NCBI GenBank assembly: GCA_964036195.1
Contig: OZ038454.1
Coordinates: forward strand, 27,452,315-27,516,314
Source: Sphaerolaimus hirsutus
Lineage: Eukaryota > Nematoda > Chromadorea > Monhysterida > Sphaerolaimidae
Length of the DNA stretch: 64,000 bases
Direction of reading: 5' to 3'
The notes beneath the pieces were generated by a model that saw only the letters and a program-made list of their open reading frames with translations, was not told the origin of the DNA and ran no database searches. The position numbers and the translations under genes are program-made. Of the stretch, positions 1 to 11,055 are shown in pieces. Each line of letters opens with the position of its first letter. Position 1 is the first letter of the stretch.

Positions 1-84
1 TTATGCAAATCTGGAGTTGAGACATCGATTTGCCGAAAAAACGACCTTTTTCTTCAGGAAAACCCCCCTAAAATTTCAATTTCA

Positions 85-3000
85 ATGGACATCCAAGCGG
101 ATGGGACGAGCGAGTGGATCACGCTGAATGTGGGCGGCTGCACGTTTCTCACTACGAGGTAATTGTGTTTTTGCTGTGCGGCTCTATTGAAGGTTTATTT
201 ATTCTGTGGTTGGTGCCGTTGTTAAGCTCTCTTTGGCCCCACACGCACTAGTTGACATCGATAACAAATGTCAATTGGTGCCGATCCCGATTCAAAGCTT
301 GCTGACGAGCCGATGAACGACGTTCAAACGCAAGCTTTGAATTGGGAAAGGGACCAGTTGACATTTGGTGCCCATGTCAACTAGTGTGTGGGACCATTTT
401 GACGCGTGCGCTTTCGTCGGCGCAGTTGATGTTAATGCGCTTGCATTAAGCGCTTTGCATAGGGCGCTCGTGCTCTATACGATTCCCGCTAGTTCGATTC
501 CCGCGTGTGCGGTGCACATTTTGCATTATTTCTATAGCATAAATTACGATCAGTTTTGCTGATACTTTAAACACCCCCAACACCATCAACGTTAAGCAGG
601 AAGACTCGCAACGTTACAATGCCTAAAAAACAACGTAAAACGTAACCCGCAACAATCTGCAGGCGCACGTTGACCAGCCGCGAGCCCGAATCCATGCTCG
701 GCCGCATGTTCGCCACGGCCGCTGGCGAACGGATTAAAGACGAAACGACCGCGGAATCGAATCGGGAACTGGCGAATGGCGACAAAGCCACAACGTCAGG
801 TTGGCGGTTTTGGGATGGATTTTTATTGTAGTGTGTATTTACATTTTGTTAAATGAATAGAAGCGGGGTATCCTATCTGTAGCCATTTATAGACCTTATA
901 AATGCTCTGTAAAATGTCATAAAAAGTTCAAAAGTCGTGTGAAATGTCATGGAAAATGACAAACGTTTGGTAAAGAAATAAAAGAACATTTGAAAAAGTA
1001 CATTTTACGTGACTTGTGACACTTTGCACGGCAGTTTACATTTTACAGAATATTTAACATGGTCTGGTAGTGGCACCTGAAGTTCTCTCACACCAAGGGA
1101 CTTAATTTTTTGTTTCCACGATAGTAAGTGATGGCTGGGTTTCGGTCTGTTTCATCTCAGCTTAACAAGCGATTGGTAGGTAACTCGACCCTATAATCTG
1201 AGATGAGGTTAATTTATTTTCTTACTTTTTCGAGTACTTTTGTGCCACCAGGCACACTTAGTTTGGGACCACATTTAGGGTTCAAACGGGATCCCGATCC
1301 CGATCCCGGATCCCGTGAAATTCCGGGATTTAGCAGTCCCGATCCCGATCCCGATCCCGAAACCCCAATCCCGATCCCGATCCCGATCCCGAAATCCAAA
1401 AATACCAATCCCGATCCCGATCCCGATCCCGAGAATCTCCCAAGTCCGGGATCCCGATCCCGTAAAAAATAGTGGAAATTATAAAAAGTGAAAAAATGAC
1501 ATTTTTGCATGCAAAAATGTGAACGCAAACCCCCAGCGTCCATTTTATGTCACTTTTCTGGCATCCAACAGTGTTCTGAGACCTTTATGAACAACTGTGA
1601 ATGCCAGAACAGTGACAAAAATCTCTATCCCTAGACCCCAATCCCGATCCCGAAAAAATTCCAATCCCGATCCCGTGACCCCAATCCCGGCCAATCCCGA
1701 TCCCGATCCCGATCCCGAAATCTCAAAATACCAATCCCGATCCCGATCCCGAAACCCCAATCCCGATCCCGATCCCGAAATCTCAAAAAGTGAATCCCGA
1801 TCCCGATCCCAATCCCGAAAAGTCAATCCCGTTTGAACCCTAACCACATTCACATTTCACACCACCGAAATTTGGGCAACTTATTTTCAATATGTTTTGA
1901 ACACATTTGAGTTTACCAGAATGGATAATTTCCGATAAAAACGCGTTCGGAACTATTGAAAAATTTCCCAAAAGTTTTAACTTCTCAAAGACAAACACTA
2001 CATTCACAGTTTCATTAACTTTATTGACCCCATGTGTATTACATTGCATTCGTTTCAGAAGTTCCAATCCTTTAAGGATATTACTTTGACAGTTCGACAT
2101 CTGTAAAGATAGAGACCATTGCTCAATGTGGCGCATCTGCGAAGCTAATCAATGCAAAAAAGACAAATGTAGCTGTAGGTTTTGAACCTGTGGGAACATG
2201 TGTGCGGGGGTCCACTGAAGGCAGCTATGTATAGCTGTTTATCCACAGTGCTGATAAATTCATGAGCTCTCCTTCGCAACCCCCCCCCCCCCAGTAAATG
2301 TAAGCTACATATCAATCTACCCAGTTGAAACTCCGCAAAAATGCAATCTATAATGCACTTTCACTTAATGAAAGTCTTCAACACATATTTCGCGGACACT
2401 TTTGCACCCCGCGCACTCGAATCCACCTATTTTAATGTTTACCCAAAACCCACAATTGCACGCCACATTGGCTTGTGTCCTGTCTAGGGTGGCAGACGGT
2501 ACGGCCTTGCAGTAAACTGTACGGTACGGTAAATTTTCCATTTTGCGGTAAACGGTACGGTACGGTAAATCTTCAATTTTGCGGTAAACGGTACGGTACG
2601 GTAAATCTGAAAAGTGCGGTTCGCGGTACGGTACGGTACGGTAAATTTCCGATGTCAGAAATGTATCAATGCGGGACTACAGACAACCTTTAGTTCATAA
2701 CTTGACACCAAATTCAATTACACAATCTGATAAATGGGACTTAAGAACACAATAACGGTATGATGGCATAAAATTACATTACCTACAATGTAGGTGCTTT
2801 TTCAAGGTGTAGAAGGAAGAAATAGAGAAAAAATTGCCAAAAGTGGGTGAAAAATTGCTAAAAGTAGGTGAAAATAGTTGAAAATGAGTATATAGCCATA
2901 CATAAAACATATCACTGCAACAGATAAGCTTAAACTAAAAAGTGAATACATTGAGGGTGATGTTTCACACCTTAAGAGCATCATGAAGCACATGGCTCGA

Positions 3001-6000
3001 TTTTATAAAGCACATTATACTAATGTAAATAATGATTTATAGCAATAGTGCATGCCGAAATGAAAGGGATTCAAACAATGTTGTGAAATTTGCGCGCTTG
3101 CGCGCAAAAAAATTCAGAACACCACATAAATTTTCATTTGTAAACTGCCATATTTAAGGTCAATCTGAGTAAAATTTGCCGCATTTTCTGCGGTAAATGA
3201 GTGTGGTACGCGGTACGGTACGGTAAATTTTGGAAAATGCGGTACGCGGTACGGTACGGTAAATTGTTAAAAGTGCGGTAAACGGTACGGTACGGTACGG
3301 TAAATTTCCCAAAAATGCGGTACGGTACGGTACGGTATGGTAAATTCTGCCACCCTAGTCCCGTCTACACTTTGCTTGGATCACATGAAAACGCTGGCGC
3401 CTGCTTTCTTGTTGCCGATCATGACCGAGTCGCCCTCGTTGCTGTGGCGGTCCATGCTCAGCTGCGGCGCCGCCTTGTTGCCCATGCTCACCGCTGGCGC
3501 GCCCACGTAGCCCGACCTGGAATTCAGTGTGGCATTGGCTGCTTGTGGCGTTTGCATGTGCACAATCAGGCAGGCGTCGCGAATGGGGGTCTCGAATGGA
3601 TTCGAATCGAATCCGCCCAGCTCTCTATATATCCCGGGAGCCACTCACAGGGGGAGTTATTTTTCCTCACTCAGCCAACATGGGGGAGTTATTCAAGGGA
3701 GATAGATATTATTCAAGGATTGTGGTTAAATATGTAGATAATCGGCCTACGGGATAGATAGATAGCTGACGAATTTTTAACGCCCCCCCCCCCCCTAGAG
3801 ACCCCTACTAAATATGCGGCACGTACACGATGGGGGGCTCGCTGCTCTTGCCCACGCGGCTGAAGGGGGCCGTCTCCGCGCTGCGCCTGCCCTTGTACAT
3901 CTGCGTGCGGCCGCGCTCCTTGGTGCCCAGGTCCTGGTAGTTGTCGTCCGAGCCCACGCCCATTTCGTGGCCTTTCTACAGGGGGGGGGTGGATTTGCCT
4001 ACGTTTGAGAGTGTTTTGTTGTTGGTTTAGAAGTTGAAAATGTTTGTTTTTTAAAGATTTGTTGAAATCTTCTGAAAATTCGTTCGTCCTGAAAACGTTC
4101 CACCGTTGTTTTAAATTTTTTTAAAAACCGTTTAAAAAACGTTGCATTTTACTAAAACGGTTTTGAAAAGCACGTACTAATAGCAATAATGGTTAAGTAC
4201 TATAAAATAATAATGTACGTTTGTGGAAGCAAATTGGCAGCTAATATTTCAGCAGCTCCATCAAATAAACCCAATTCCACCCAATGAACCCACCACTCCC
4301 AGCCCGCCAGTGTCCTTCGCCTGGCCATAGGTAGACTTTGGCGGCGCCGGCTCGGGTCCGGTTGGCATGATGCCAGGCACGGGCAGGAACATGGACACGG
4401 CCTTGCGCACGCGGCCCGCCTTGGCGCGCGCCAGTTTCGCGCGCATTTTCCGCCGCTCCTTGTCCAGTTGACGCTTCACTTTGTACACCTGCGGGTGGGG
4501 GGGGGGGGTTGGTGAATTTTGGAACTGGGATGCTGTCAATGTTGAGTGGTATATAGTGTTGAAGAATGTAAAATGTCAAATTTGCTGGTAATGTGTTAAT
4601 GTTCCGTTAAAATTTTTGATTTTTATATTTTACATTACTTTAGACATTTTCACTTTAACATCTTTGTATGAAATTTTGCATTCTACAGGCCATTTCACAG
4701 TGTCTGGGACTGGCGGTGGCCCCAGTGCTTTATTGGGTCTAAACTCGTTCAGTATCTCGACTTGAAATCTGCCTGGTGCTTTCATTTAGTGTTTTCGTTG
4801 TCCCATTTCTCTAAAGAAGAAAATGGGTGCCTAAAAACCTCGCAGGGGGTTTAAGTGGTCGGGGGTGCATTTAGGGTTGGAAAAAAACGTTTTTTTAACT
4901 CGCTGTTTTTTTTAAAAGCTCCCAGATATGACCTTGTGTCAACATATATATGTATATAGGTAAATTTTGGTCGATGTTTTTAAAAAAAACACATTTCGGA
5001 CGTCATGTTTAAAAAACAACGTTTTTTTAAAATAAAAAACGTTTAAACAAAACATCGGCCAACCCTAGGTGCATTCATCCACAGTCACATGGACGCACCT
5101 GCTTGGCGTTCTTCACCTCCAAGCACCAATACTCCCTGAAAGCCTCGTTCATGCCCGCCTTGTAGCACCGGTACGCGAACAAGATCACCACGGCGGCCAG
5201 CACCAAGCCGAACACGAACATGAGCGCGGTCACGGTGATCAGCCACAGCTCCTCCGACCACACTTGCCACTCGCTGCCGGGGGGGGGGGGGTATAGTGCC
5301 ATGACGATTTTGGCGTCAAAAGTCCTGGCGCTTTTTACATACATATCTAGTCGAGTTGCTAAAAAGAATATAAATTGGAAATTTCTCAAAAATCGCGCAA
5401 GGCAAAAGATAACTGGTCTAGTAGCGGGGGGGGGGGGGGGGGGGGTTTCTTTGGCGATAATTTTTTTTGCATTGAAATAGACAGATAAATACCTGGAGCG
5501 TTGGGAAGGTCACCCCCAAACCCCCGACGAAACCCGCAACGAACATGCTCGTGATGTGTTCCCATGGGTTATAAATATTGTGGTATGGTCTTTGCGTCCA
5601 TTGCTGTGTGTTCTTGGAAAACCTGGCCGGACAGCATCTCGCGGGTAGCTGACTCATTCTGTCACTGGCCCGGTGCTACTCCCAGACCCTGTAAAATGCC
5701 ATGTTAAATAGGCAAACGTCGTGCACAGTGGCGCACGTCATGTAAAATGTCAAATGTCATGTAAATTTTCAAAAGTCATGTAAAATGCCCTGGAAAATTT
5801 CATGCAAATGAAAATGGAAAATTTCATGCAAAGTGTCAAACGTCATTTAAAAGACCGTGTCGTTGCACATGTATACCCACTGCACATTAGACCCACTACA
5901 CATGTAAATCTACTCACTACATATGTATACTCCCGAAAATGTAATGTTTCGCAAGGTGTCGAAAGTCATTAAAAATGCCCTGGAAAATGTAAAATGCCAT

Positions 6001-8958
6001 GCAAAGTGTCAAAAGTCATGTAAAATGCAGTGTAAAATGTGAAATGCATTTGCCCTTTCCATGGCAGTTTACATGACTTCGGACACTCTGCTTGCCATTT
6101 GATATTTTACACGGTATTTTGCAGAGTCTGGGAGTGGCTCCCGATGAAAACGTTGATTTCGGGTTTTGTAGTTGAGTGTGAATGTTGTGCCCGACTGCGT
6201 GTCGAGCCCTCGTTTTTGTAGTTTTTGGATGGTTTTGCACTTCGTTGCGCGGTTCCCGTGAGAATTTTTTTTGTTTTTTTTCGTCATAATTTTTAAATGC
6301 TACAATTTAGCTAAAACGATAATTACTTTTATAAAGACGACTATTTAGTGAGCGAATGGTTCTTGTTGTTCTTGAGGGGTGATTTGTAAAATGTACAGTA
6401 AAGTGCCAAATGTCATTTAATATAAAGATTTCATTACAGGATATTTTACATTTTGCAAGACATTTGACAAATTAGTGTGACATTTTATGACATATGACAC
6501 TTTTCATTACACTTCACAAGGTGCGGGACTGCAACCACACGAATAATTTCTACAGGGGGGGGGGTACTCAATTGAGTGCGTTGTTCCCACTGTTGTAACA
6601 CATTGGTATATTTACGGGGGGGGGGGGGTCGGCTCATCAAATCTGCCAATCCTAATATTCACAACGTGATAATTACATTTCTTGCATTCTCACACAGAAT
6701 CCACACCATTGTGGCAGTCGTGCCGCGACGGCAGCGGCGCTTATCTCATAGATCGTCCGGGTAGATATTTCGCCACAGTTTTGGACTACCTGCGGCATGG
6801 GGAGTTGATTATTGACCCTGGCTTGTGCCTGCATGGCGAGTTTTTTTTTCTTCGGTTTTTGGGGGGTTTTTTGTATGCGGGGGTTTAATGAGATTTGGAG
6901 CCCTGCGCGTGTTTAGGTCATTATGAAGCGTTCTGGAGGAATAGATAGCTGCTAAATATTATAATTACACGGATACTTCAAAATATATGAAAATAGGCAA
7001 TAAGGCGTATGCACAGGTGAGTTTGAAGGTGAAATTGGGCAAAAAAGTTTGAAAATGCTATAAATATTTATTTTATACTAGCTTTTATTCGTGCGATTCC
7101 AAATAAATATCACAATTTGTTACACATCAGTTCGCGGATGCACCGAAAAACCTGCCCCACCACAGGCGTGCGCCTGGAAGCTCAATTCTACAATCTAAAC
7201 GGACTAGAGACCCTAATCTCAACGCACCTGCGGCACTTGACCACCGTGTGCCCGTGCGGGCAGCGGGAGCACGGGGGGAACGCGTCGGGCGTCGGGCAGC
7301 CCGCGTTAACCCGACGCGACGTGATCGGCGCCCTGTTGCACACGCCCGCCGACGCGACTAGCAAGGCGCAGTTGAGAATGCAGGGTTGCGTTTGCGGTTT
7401 TGGTGGCTACGCAGTACGCGTACTAGTTGACAACTGAAATGTTTAGTGGTGATCAATTTGTGGTGAACAGATTTGAGTTTACCATAATTGAAAATTTTTG
7501 GTCCCCATCAACAGTAGTTGACGGACCTCTCATTTCGGTAAACTCATTTGTGTTTACACGTTTACACTATTAACAGCTTTGGCAGTTTCAGTTGTCAACT
7601 AGTATGTGCAAAGCCTTAGAGTTGCAGATGAAACGATTATTTTTTCAACTTCGCTCTCACTATTTTTCCAGACATCGCTTAATTTAGTTACTTTCAGGTG
7701 TCAATTTCGAGGGCGCCGACCTCTCTTATCTTGACCTGCGCTACGCAAACTTCCGCTATGCGAATCTAAAGGGTGCCAATTTGGAACATGCCGCTTTGTC
7801 ACACGCCGTTTTCGACCGCGCCACGCTAAAAGACGCCAAATTGGATGTTGGTTAGGGTTCAAACGGGATTGACTTTTCGGGATCGGGATCGGGATTCACT
7901 TTTTGAGATTTCGGGATCGGGATCGGGATTGGGGTTTCGGGATCGGGATCGGGATCGGGACTGCTAAATCCCGGAATTTCACGGGATCCGGGATCGGGAT
8001 CGGGATCCCGTTTGAACCCTAATGTTGGTTGTAAATATTTGTGATAACTGAAAATTCTTCAATTTACAATTATTGCAGTGCGACGTGACAAGAATTATAA
8101 TTAAATAATTAAATAAATAATTTTGTATACACTATGTATGTGCTCCATTAGCTCCACCCATTTGATTCCTTTTCTGTAGGTCCCTTTGTTAAGTGATCGA
8201 GAACAATCCCTTTTGACATTTTACATGACACTTTACACTTTACATCACACTTCACAAAGTGCGGGACTTCCCCCAGCAAACCCATTATAACCCCCCCCCC
8301 CCTTTTTGCAGTACGCGACCATGTACGACGTGCAGATGCTGTGCACCAACGCCGAGGGCGCCTCCATGAAGCACTGCCGCTTCGACGACCCCCGTGGACA
8401 GCAGAGGGCCAATTTGGAAGGTTTGCTCGATTGGGAGTGGTTTTTTTGGATGTAAATATGTTGGGATCGATTTCATGGGTGTGGGTTTAGTGGTTTCAAA
8501 AAGACAATGAAAGTAGGAGGTTCATTCGACAGACTGGTAATTGGTTTTGCAAGTAGGAGGTAATTACCGCCACCCAATGTGTTCTACTGAAGTATTTCTG
8601 ATGTTAATTAAAAAATTCTCGCCAAAAAGTTTGAAAAAACGTCATAGATGTTTCAAATATTCTTCTATAATAAATACAAAAACCTCAAAAAAAATTTAAA
8701 ACCCTCTTAGGCGCCAATCTAAAGCGGGCCGACCTGCGCGGCAGCGTGATGCCCGGCGCGAACCTGCGCATCGCGTCTCTAAAAAACGCCTCTTTGGAAC
8801 ACTGCGACCTTCGATGTGCCTGTCTCGCCGGGGCCGATTTGGAACGGTGCAATTTGAGCGGGTCCGATTTGCAAGAGGCCAATTTGAGAGGGGCCAATTT
8901 GACAGATGTCACTATGGAAAGCATGCAGAGCGCGCTGCACATGTCGCAGGCTTTGTAG
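85..8958 (+). CDS. KCTD9: KCTD9 (BTB/T1 and pentapeptide-repeat protein), seven exons
   Basis: Exons, read from splice sites and phase: 85-158, 663-799, 6698-6835, 7166-7384, 7698-7846, 8312-8420, 8711-8958. They total 1074 nt, giving 357 residues plus a TAG stop. The first three exons encode a potassium-channel-type T1/BTB fold ([43 protein letters not shown]). Exons 5-7 encode pentapeptide repeats of the A(D/N)LXX type, and the end (LHMSQ) matches vertebrate KCTD9. KCTD9 proteins are known as oligomeric Cullin-3 adaptor-type proteins; that role is taken from the family. The start ATG at 85 lies just before the T1 fold, so the N-terminal extension of human KCTD9 is missing or lies upstream on another exon. 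The exon 5 to 6 join is supported because the pentapeptide register (AKLDY ATMYD) continues through it. The intron after 6835 begins GC (GCGAGT). Confidence 0.93.
239..391. repeat. Foldback MITE, TIR CACAC(A/G)CACTAGTTGACA
   Basis: The two ends are inverted copies (CACGCACTAGTTGACA and TGTCAACTAGTGTGTG) and the interior contains AAGCTTTGAATTGGGA-like sequence and its complement. Related copies occur at 7418-7609, 27808-28015, 30276-30528, 36450-36683, 38364-38858 and 39538-39768. It lies in KCTD9 intron 1 and has no coding capacity. Confidence 0.75.
890..1082. repeat. MITE of the TGTCATGTAAAATGTC family (family B), degraded
   Basis: Subterminal TGTAAAATGTCAT/ATGACATTTTACA-type motifs are followed by the characteristic end GGTCTGGTAGTGGCACCTG. 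The left end is degraded. It lies in KCTD9 intron 2. Confidence 0.55.
1276..1842. mobile_element. Nonautonomous hAT-like element with (GATCCC)n arrays
   Basis: Terminal inverted repeats TAGGGTTCAAACGGGAT and ATCCCGTTTGAACCCTA are flanked by a perfect 8-bp target duplication ACCACATT (1268-1275 and 1843-1850). An 8-bp duplication with such ends is the hallmark of the hAT superfamily. The interior is mostly GATCCC hexamer repeat (about 1286-1465 and 1640-1835), the same hexamer that begins inside the terminal repeat. No transposase is present. Long ORFs reading (PD)n or (GS)n across it are artefacts of the hexamer. Confidence 0.9.
2485..3357. mobile_element. Nonautonomous hAT-like element with CGGTA tandem repeats
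   Basis: Ends TAGGGTGGCAGA and TCTGCCACCCTA are flanked by GTCCTGTC (2477-2484) and GTCCCGTC (3358-3365), an 8-bp duplication with one mismatch. Both subterminal regions (2510-2645 and 3205-3345) are built of CGGTACGGTAAA repeats in opposite orientation. No transposase ORF. It lies in KCTD9 intron 2. Confidence 0.85.
3378..3634 (-). CDS. Probable 3'-terminal exon, unknown protein
   Basis: On the minus strand an open frame starts after an AG (near 3632) and ends at TGA. It contains [13 protein letters not shown] and a series of methionine/asparagine-rich repeats ([28 protein letters not shown]). GC-rich third positions contrast with the AT-rich surroundings and match the exons at 3808-5273. 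It could be an alternative last exon of that gene, or the end of a separate one. The product is not recognised. Confidence 0.45.
3808..5273 (-). CDS. 3' half of a membrane-protein gene nested antisense in KCTD9 intron 2
   Basis: Three consecutive in-phase exons on the minus strand: 5273-5099, 4488-4294 and 3975-3808 (TAG stop). The first encodes a hydrophobic membrane segment ([20 protein letters not shown]) followed by AYRCYKAGM. The second is strongly basic ([22 protein letters not shown]). The third ends in VYVPHI. This looks like a single-pass protein with a basic cytoplasmic tail; the family is not recognised. Several acceptors follow long runs of C (as read on this strand). The 5' exons are not identified: a candidate at about 5640-5496 has another hydrophobic stretch but does not join in phase. 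Confidence 0.6.
4872..5067. mobile_element. Short hAT-like MITE, TIR TAGGGTTGG
   Basis: Ends TAGGGTTGGAAAAAAACG and CGGCCAACCCTA lie between perfect 8-bp duplications GGTGCATT (4864-4871, 5068-5075). The interior shares AGATATG(A/G)(C/T)CTTGTGTCAACATATATA with the 16911-17255 copy. It lies immediately beside the exon ending at 5099. Confidence 0.88.
5671..6141. repeat. MITE family B copy
   Basis: Ends GGTGCTACTCCCAGACCCTGTAAAATG and GGTATTTTGCAGAGTCTGGGAGTGGCTCCC are inverted copies. The interior is a degenerate run of TGTCATGTAAAATG-type units. It lies within KCTD9 intron 2. Confidence 0.7.
6363..6534. repeat. MITE family B copy, degraded
   Basis: Subterminal TGTAAAATGTACAG and CACTTCACAAGGTGCGGGACTGCAACC match the ends of the family. 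It lies in KCTD9 intron 2, upstream of exon 3. Confidence 0.55.
7418..7609. repeat. Foldback MITE of the CTAGTTGACA family
   Basis: TACTAGTTGACAACTGAAA and TTTCAGTTGTCAACTAGTA form the ends, with a second inverted pair (GAGTTTACC...GGTAAACTC) inside. It fills most of KCTD9 intron 4 (7385-7697). Confidence 0.72.
7853..8021. mobile_element. hAT-like (GATCCC)n MITE inserted at a KCTD9 splice donor
   Basis: Ends TAGGGTTCAAACGGGAT and ATCCCGTTTGAACCCTA, with perfect 8-bp duplications ATGTTGGT at 7845-7852 and 8022-8029. It is the same family as 1276-1842. The duplicated target contains the exon 5 donor (AT|GTTGGT), so the 5' splice site now exists on both sides of the element. Confidence 0.92.
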
Positions 8959-8999
8959 TAGTGGTTTTACACACTAGTTGACAATGACGACTGAGGCGT

Positions 9000-10845
9000 T
9001 CTGTGAATGTTTACCCGCTGTGCATGTAGACCCGAATTTTCACTCAAAATCGCTAATTTTGACAATGACATCGAGTGTCAACTAGGTCGACTGGTTTCCA
9101 TTCAGATTGTAGTTGACGTGTCGCGGATCGATGTTCAAATGCACATACCTATCTTAATATTTTTTCCACATTGCAGCTTTTGTGCACTTAAAAATTGTCA
9201 TGCGACCCGTCAACTAAAATCTGAATTGAAATGGAAACTGCTTGGCAGTTAGTGTTCATAGCGCCATTGTGTTTTTATTGACTGTACCGAAATATCTACA
9301 GTATCTCATCGGAATAATGAACATATTTTTGACGATATTTTTCAAGACTTTATATTGTTTTTTTTTATGGGATGGTTTGTCACCGAATTTATCACATAAC
9401 ATATTCATAAAATATTTTTAACATGCGGTCCGCTCAGTATTTATACTGAAGTGAGGTATGTGGAAAGTTTCAAGAGAAAATGAATAAAAGCGTTTGAAAA
9501 GAATGTCGCTTCGTTTTTCAAGGTGTTTTCGATTTTGGGTCCTTTCCTTGGTGACACAGTATTTTTATTGGCTTTTGGATTTCATCAATTTTGTGGAATA
9601 TTTCTGACGTTCGTTTGTCAGTTTGCGAATTTAAATTATTCTATCATTTTATGAGCGATTCCATCTTTTACAGTTGACTATTGTGCCATTTTATTCATCT
9701 TGGTATGTCAATTTGATAAAACTCTTATAATGTGAAAAAGAATGTACATTTCCCAGCCATTTGAAAAATCAGCACAGCGGGCAGTCCCGGACCCTGTAAA
9801 GTGTAAAGTCAAGTGTCAAATGTCAGTTAAATGTAAATTAGACAAAAAAAATTGATTTAATAATGAACATTTAACTTTTCGCTATCACATTTGACAAATT
9901 CGTATGACGTCTTGAATGATATTTGACACTACTCTCCACTTTACAGGGTGCGGGACTGCCACCATAGTAATGTGGAATGAACACGTTAAAATAGACATTA
10001 TGTGAAACCTAAATAGTTCTTAACTTACCTAAATACGACAAAATGTATAATCAATACTTACGTGCGAGATCGCCTGCGCTACAGTACAGAAGACAAACAT
10101 TGTTATCAAATATTCTTGAAAAAATCCCTACCGAGGAAATCTCCCGTTTTTTTTGTGAGTGGAGACAAACGATTGAAAAGTAACCCAAGCACAGGCTGTA
10201 CATCAGGGGTAGGAAAGGTGGGGTAACCCCCCCCCCCCCAAACCGCCCAGCTATCTAAATAGATAAATATCGAGGAGGCCTCTCAGCTATCAATCTATTC
10301 GGAGGCAAAATTTTGGACTACTATCCCCTAACCCCCCCCCCCCAATCGTCCAGCTATCTACCTATCTGGAGCGATTTGTGAGAAACTATACCCCAATTTC
10401 GCTCAAAATCGCTATTTTTCGTACCTTTTTATAGATTTTCACCTCCAAAATCACTAGTTCATGTGTCTAACTGCCTATTTTCAGCTATTTTTAGTAGTAT
10501 ATGTGCTTATATACCCCTTTTTAGCCATTTTTCACTTACTTTCAGCGATTTTTCTCCCTTTCTTCCTTATGCTCCTTGAAAAAGCCTATATTTATACTGA
10601 ACACCGCCGAAAATTCAGACAAATTCCGGAAATTCGAATAATGCCCCAGCAAACAATAGCTCTCTCGGAATTTATTCAAGAATTTACTGTATTCAGATAT
10701 CTTTATCGACCATTTATATTGCCATTTCCGCCAGTGGTGAAGTGAAAAAAACGAATTTTGAAGTTCGCATATTTTAATTTTCTACTTTTCACTTTACTTT
10801 TCTTTCAACTTTCAACTTTTCTTGTACCCTTTTACTTCACACTTG
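9000..10845. other. Intergenic stretch with repeats and no gene seen
   Basis: It contains a family B MITE at 9779-9964 (ends GCAGTCCCGGACCCTGTAAAGTG and CTTTACAGGGTGCGGGACTGC) and a low-complexity patch at 10210-10390 with C runs and CAGCTATCTA motifs. No ORF with coding character or splice-flanked exon was recognised. Confidence 0.5.
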
Positions 10846-10968
10846 TACCGTATTTCCTTGAATAACCCCTCGAATAACTCACCCCCTCTTCGTCGGGTGA
10901 GGAGCCCCCCTCGAATAACCCCCCCCCCTTGACAAGCCCCCTGGGGTCTTATTCGAGGATATACGGTA
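10846..10968. repeat. MITE family D (TACCGTATTTCCTYGAATAA)
   Basis: TACCGTATTTCCTTGAATAA and TTATTCGAGGATATACGGTA form the ends; CTCGAATAACCCCCC-type repeats with C runs fill the inside. Confidence 0.75.
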
Positions 10969-11055
10969 AATTGGTATTATACTTCTCCAATTGCGGAATT
11001 GACCCCGACTACCACACCTTTTTTCCCTCCCCAGAAACACCCCCCAAGACCCAAA

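Noticed and set aside
1203..1853. Long ORFs on both strands with (PD)n, (GS)n or (RD)n content
   Set aside because: They are translations of the GATCCC hexamer array of a hAT-like MITE; no conserved start or domain.
2475..3345. Regular CGGTACGGTAAA repeats that resemble a repeat array such as a CRISPR
   Set aside because: No unique spacers, inverted between the two flanks, and bounded by transposon ends with a target duplication in a eukaryotic genome.
5491..5645. Minus-strand exon candidate with a hydrophobic stretch before 5273
   Set aside because: Does not join the next exon in phase, so it was not added to the gene.
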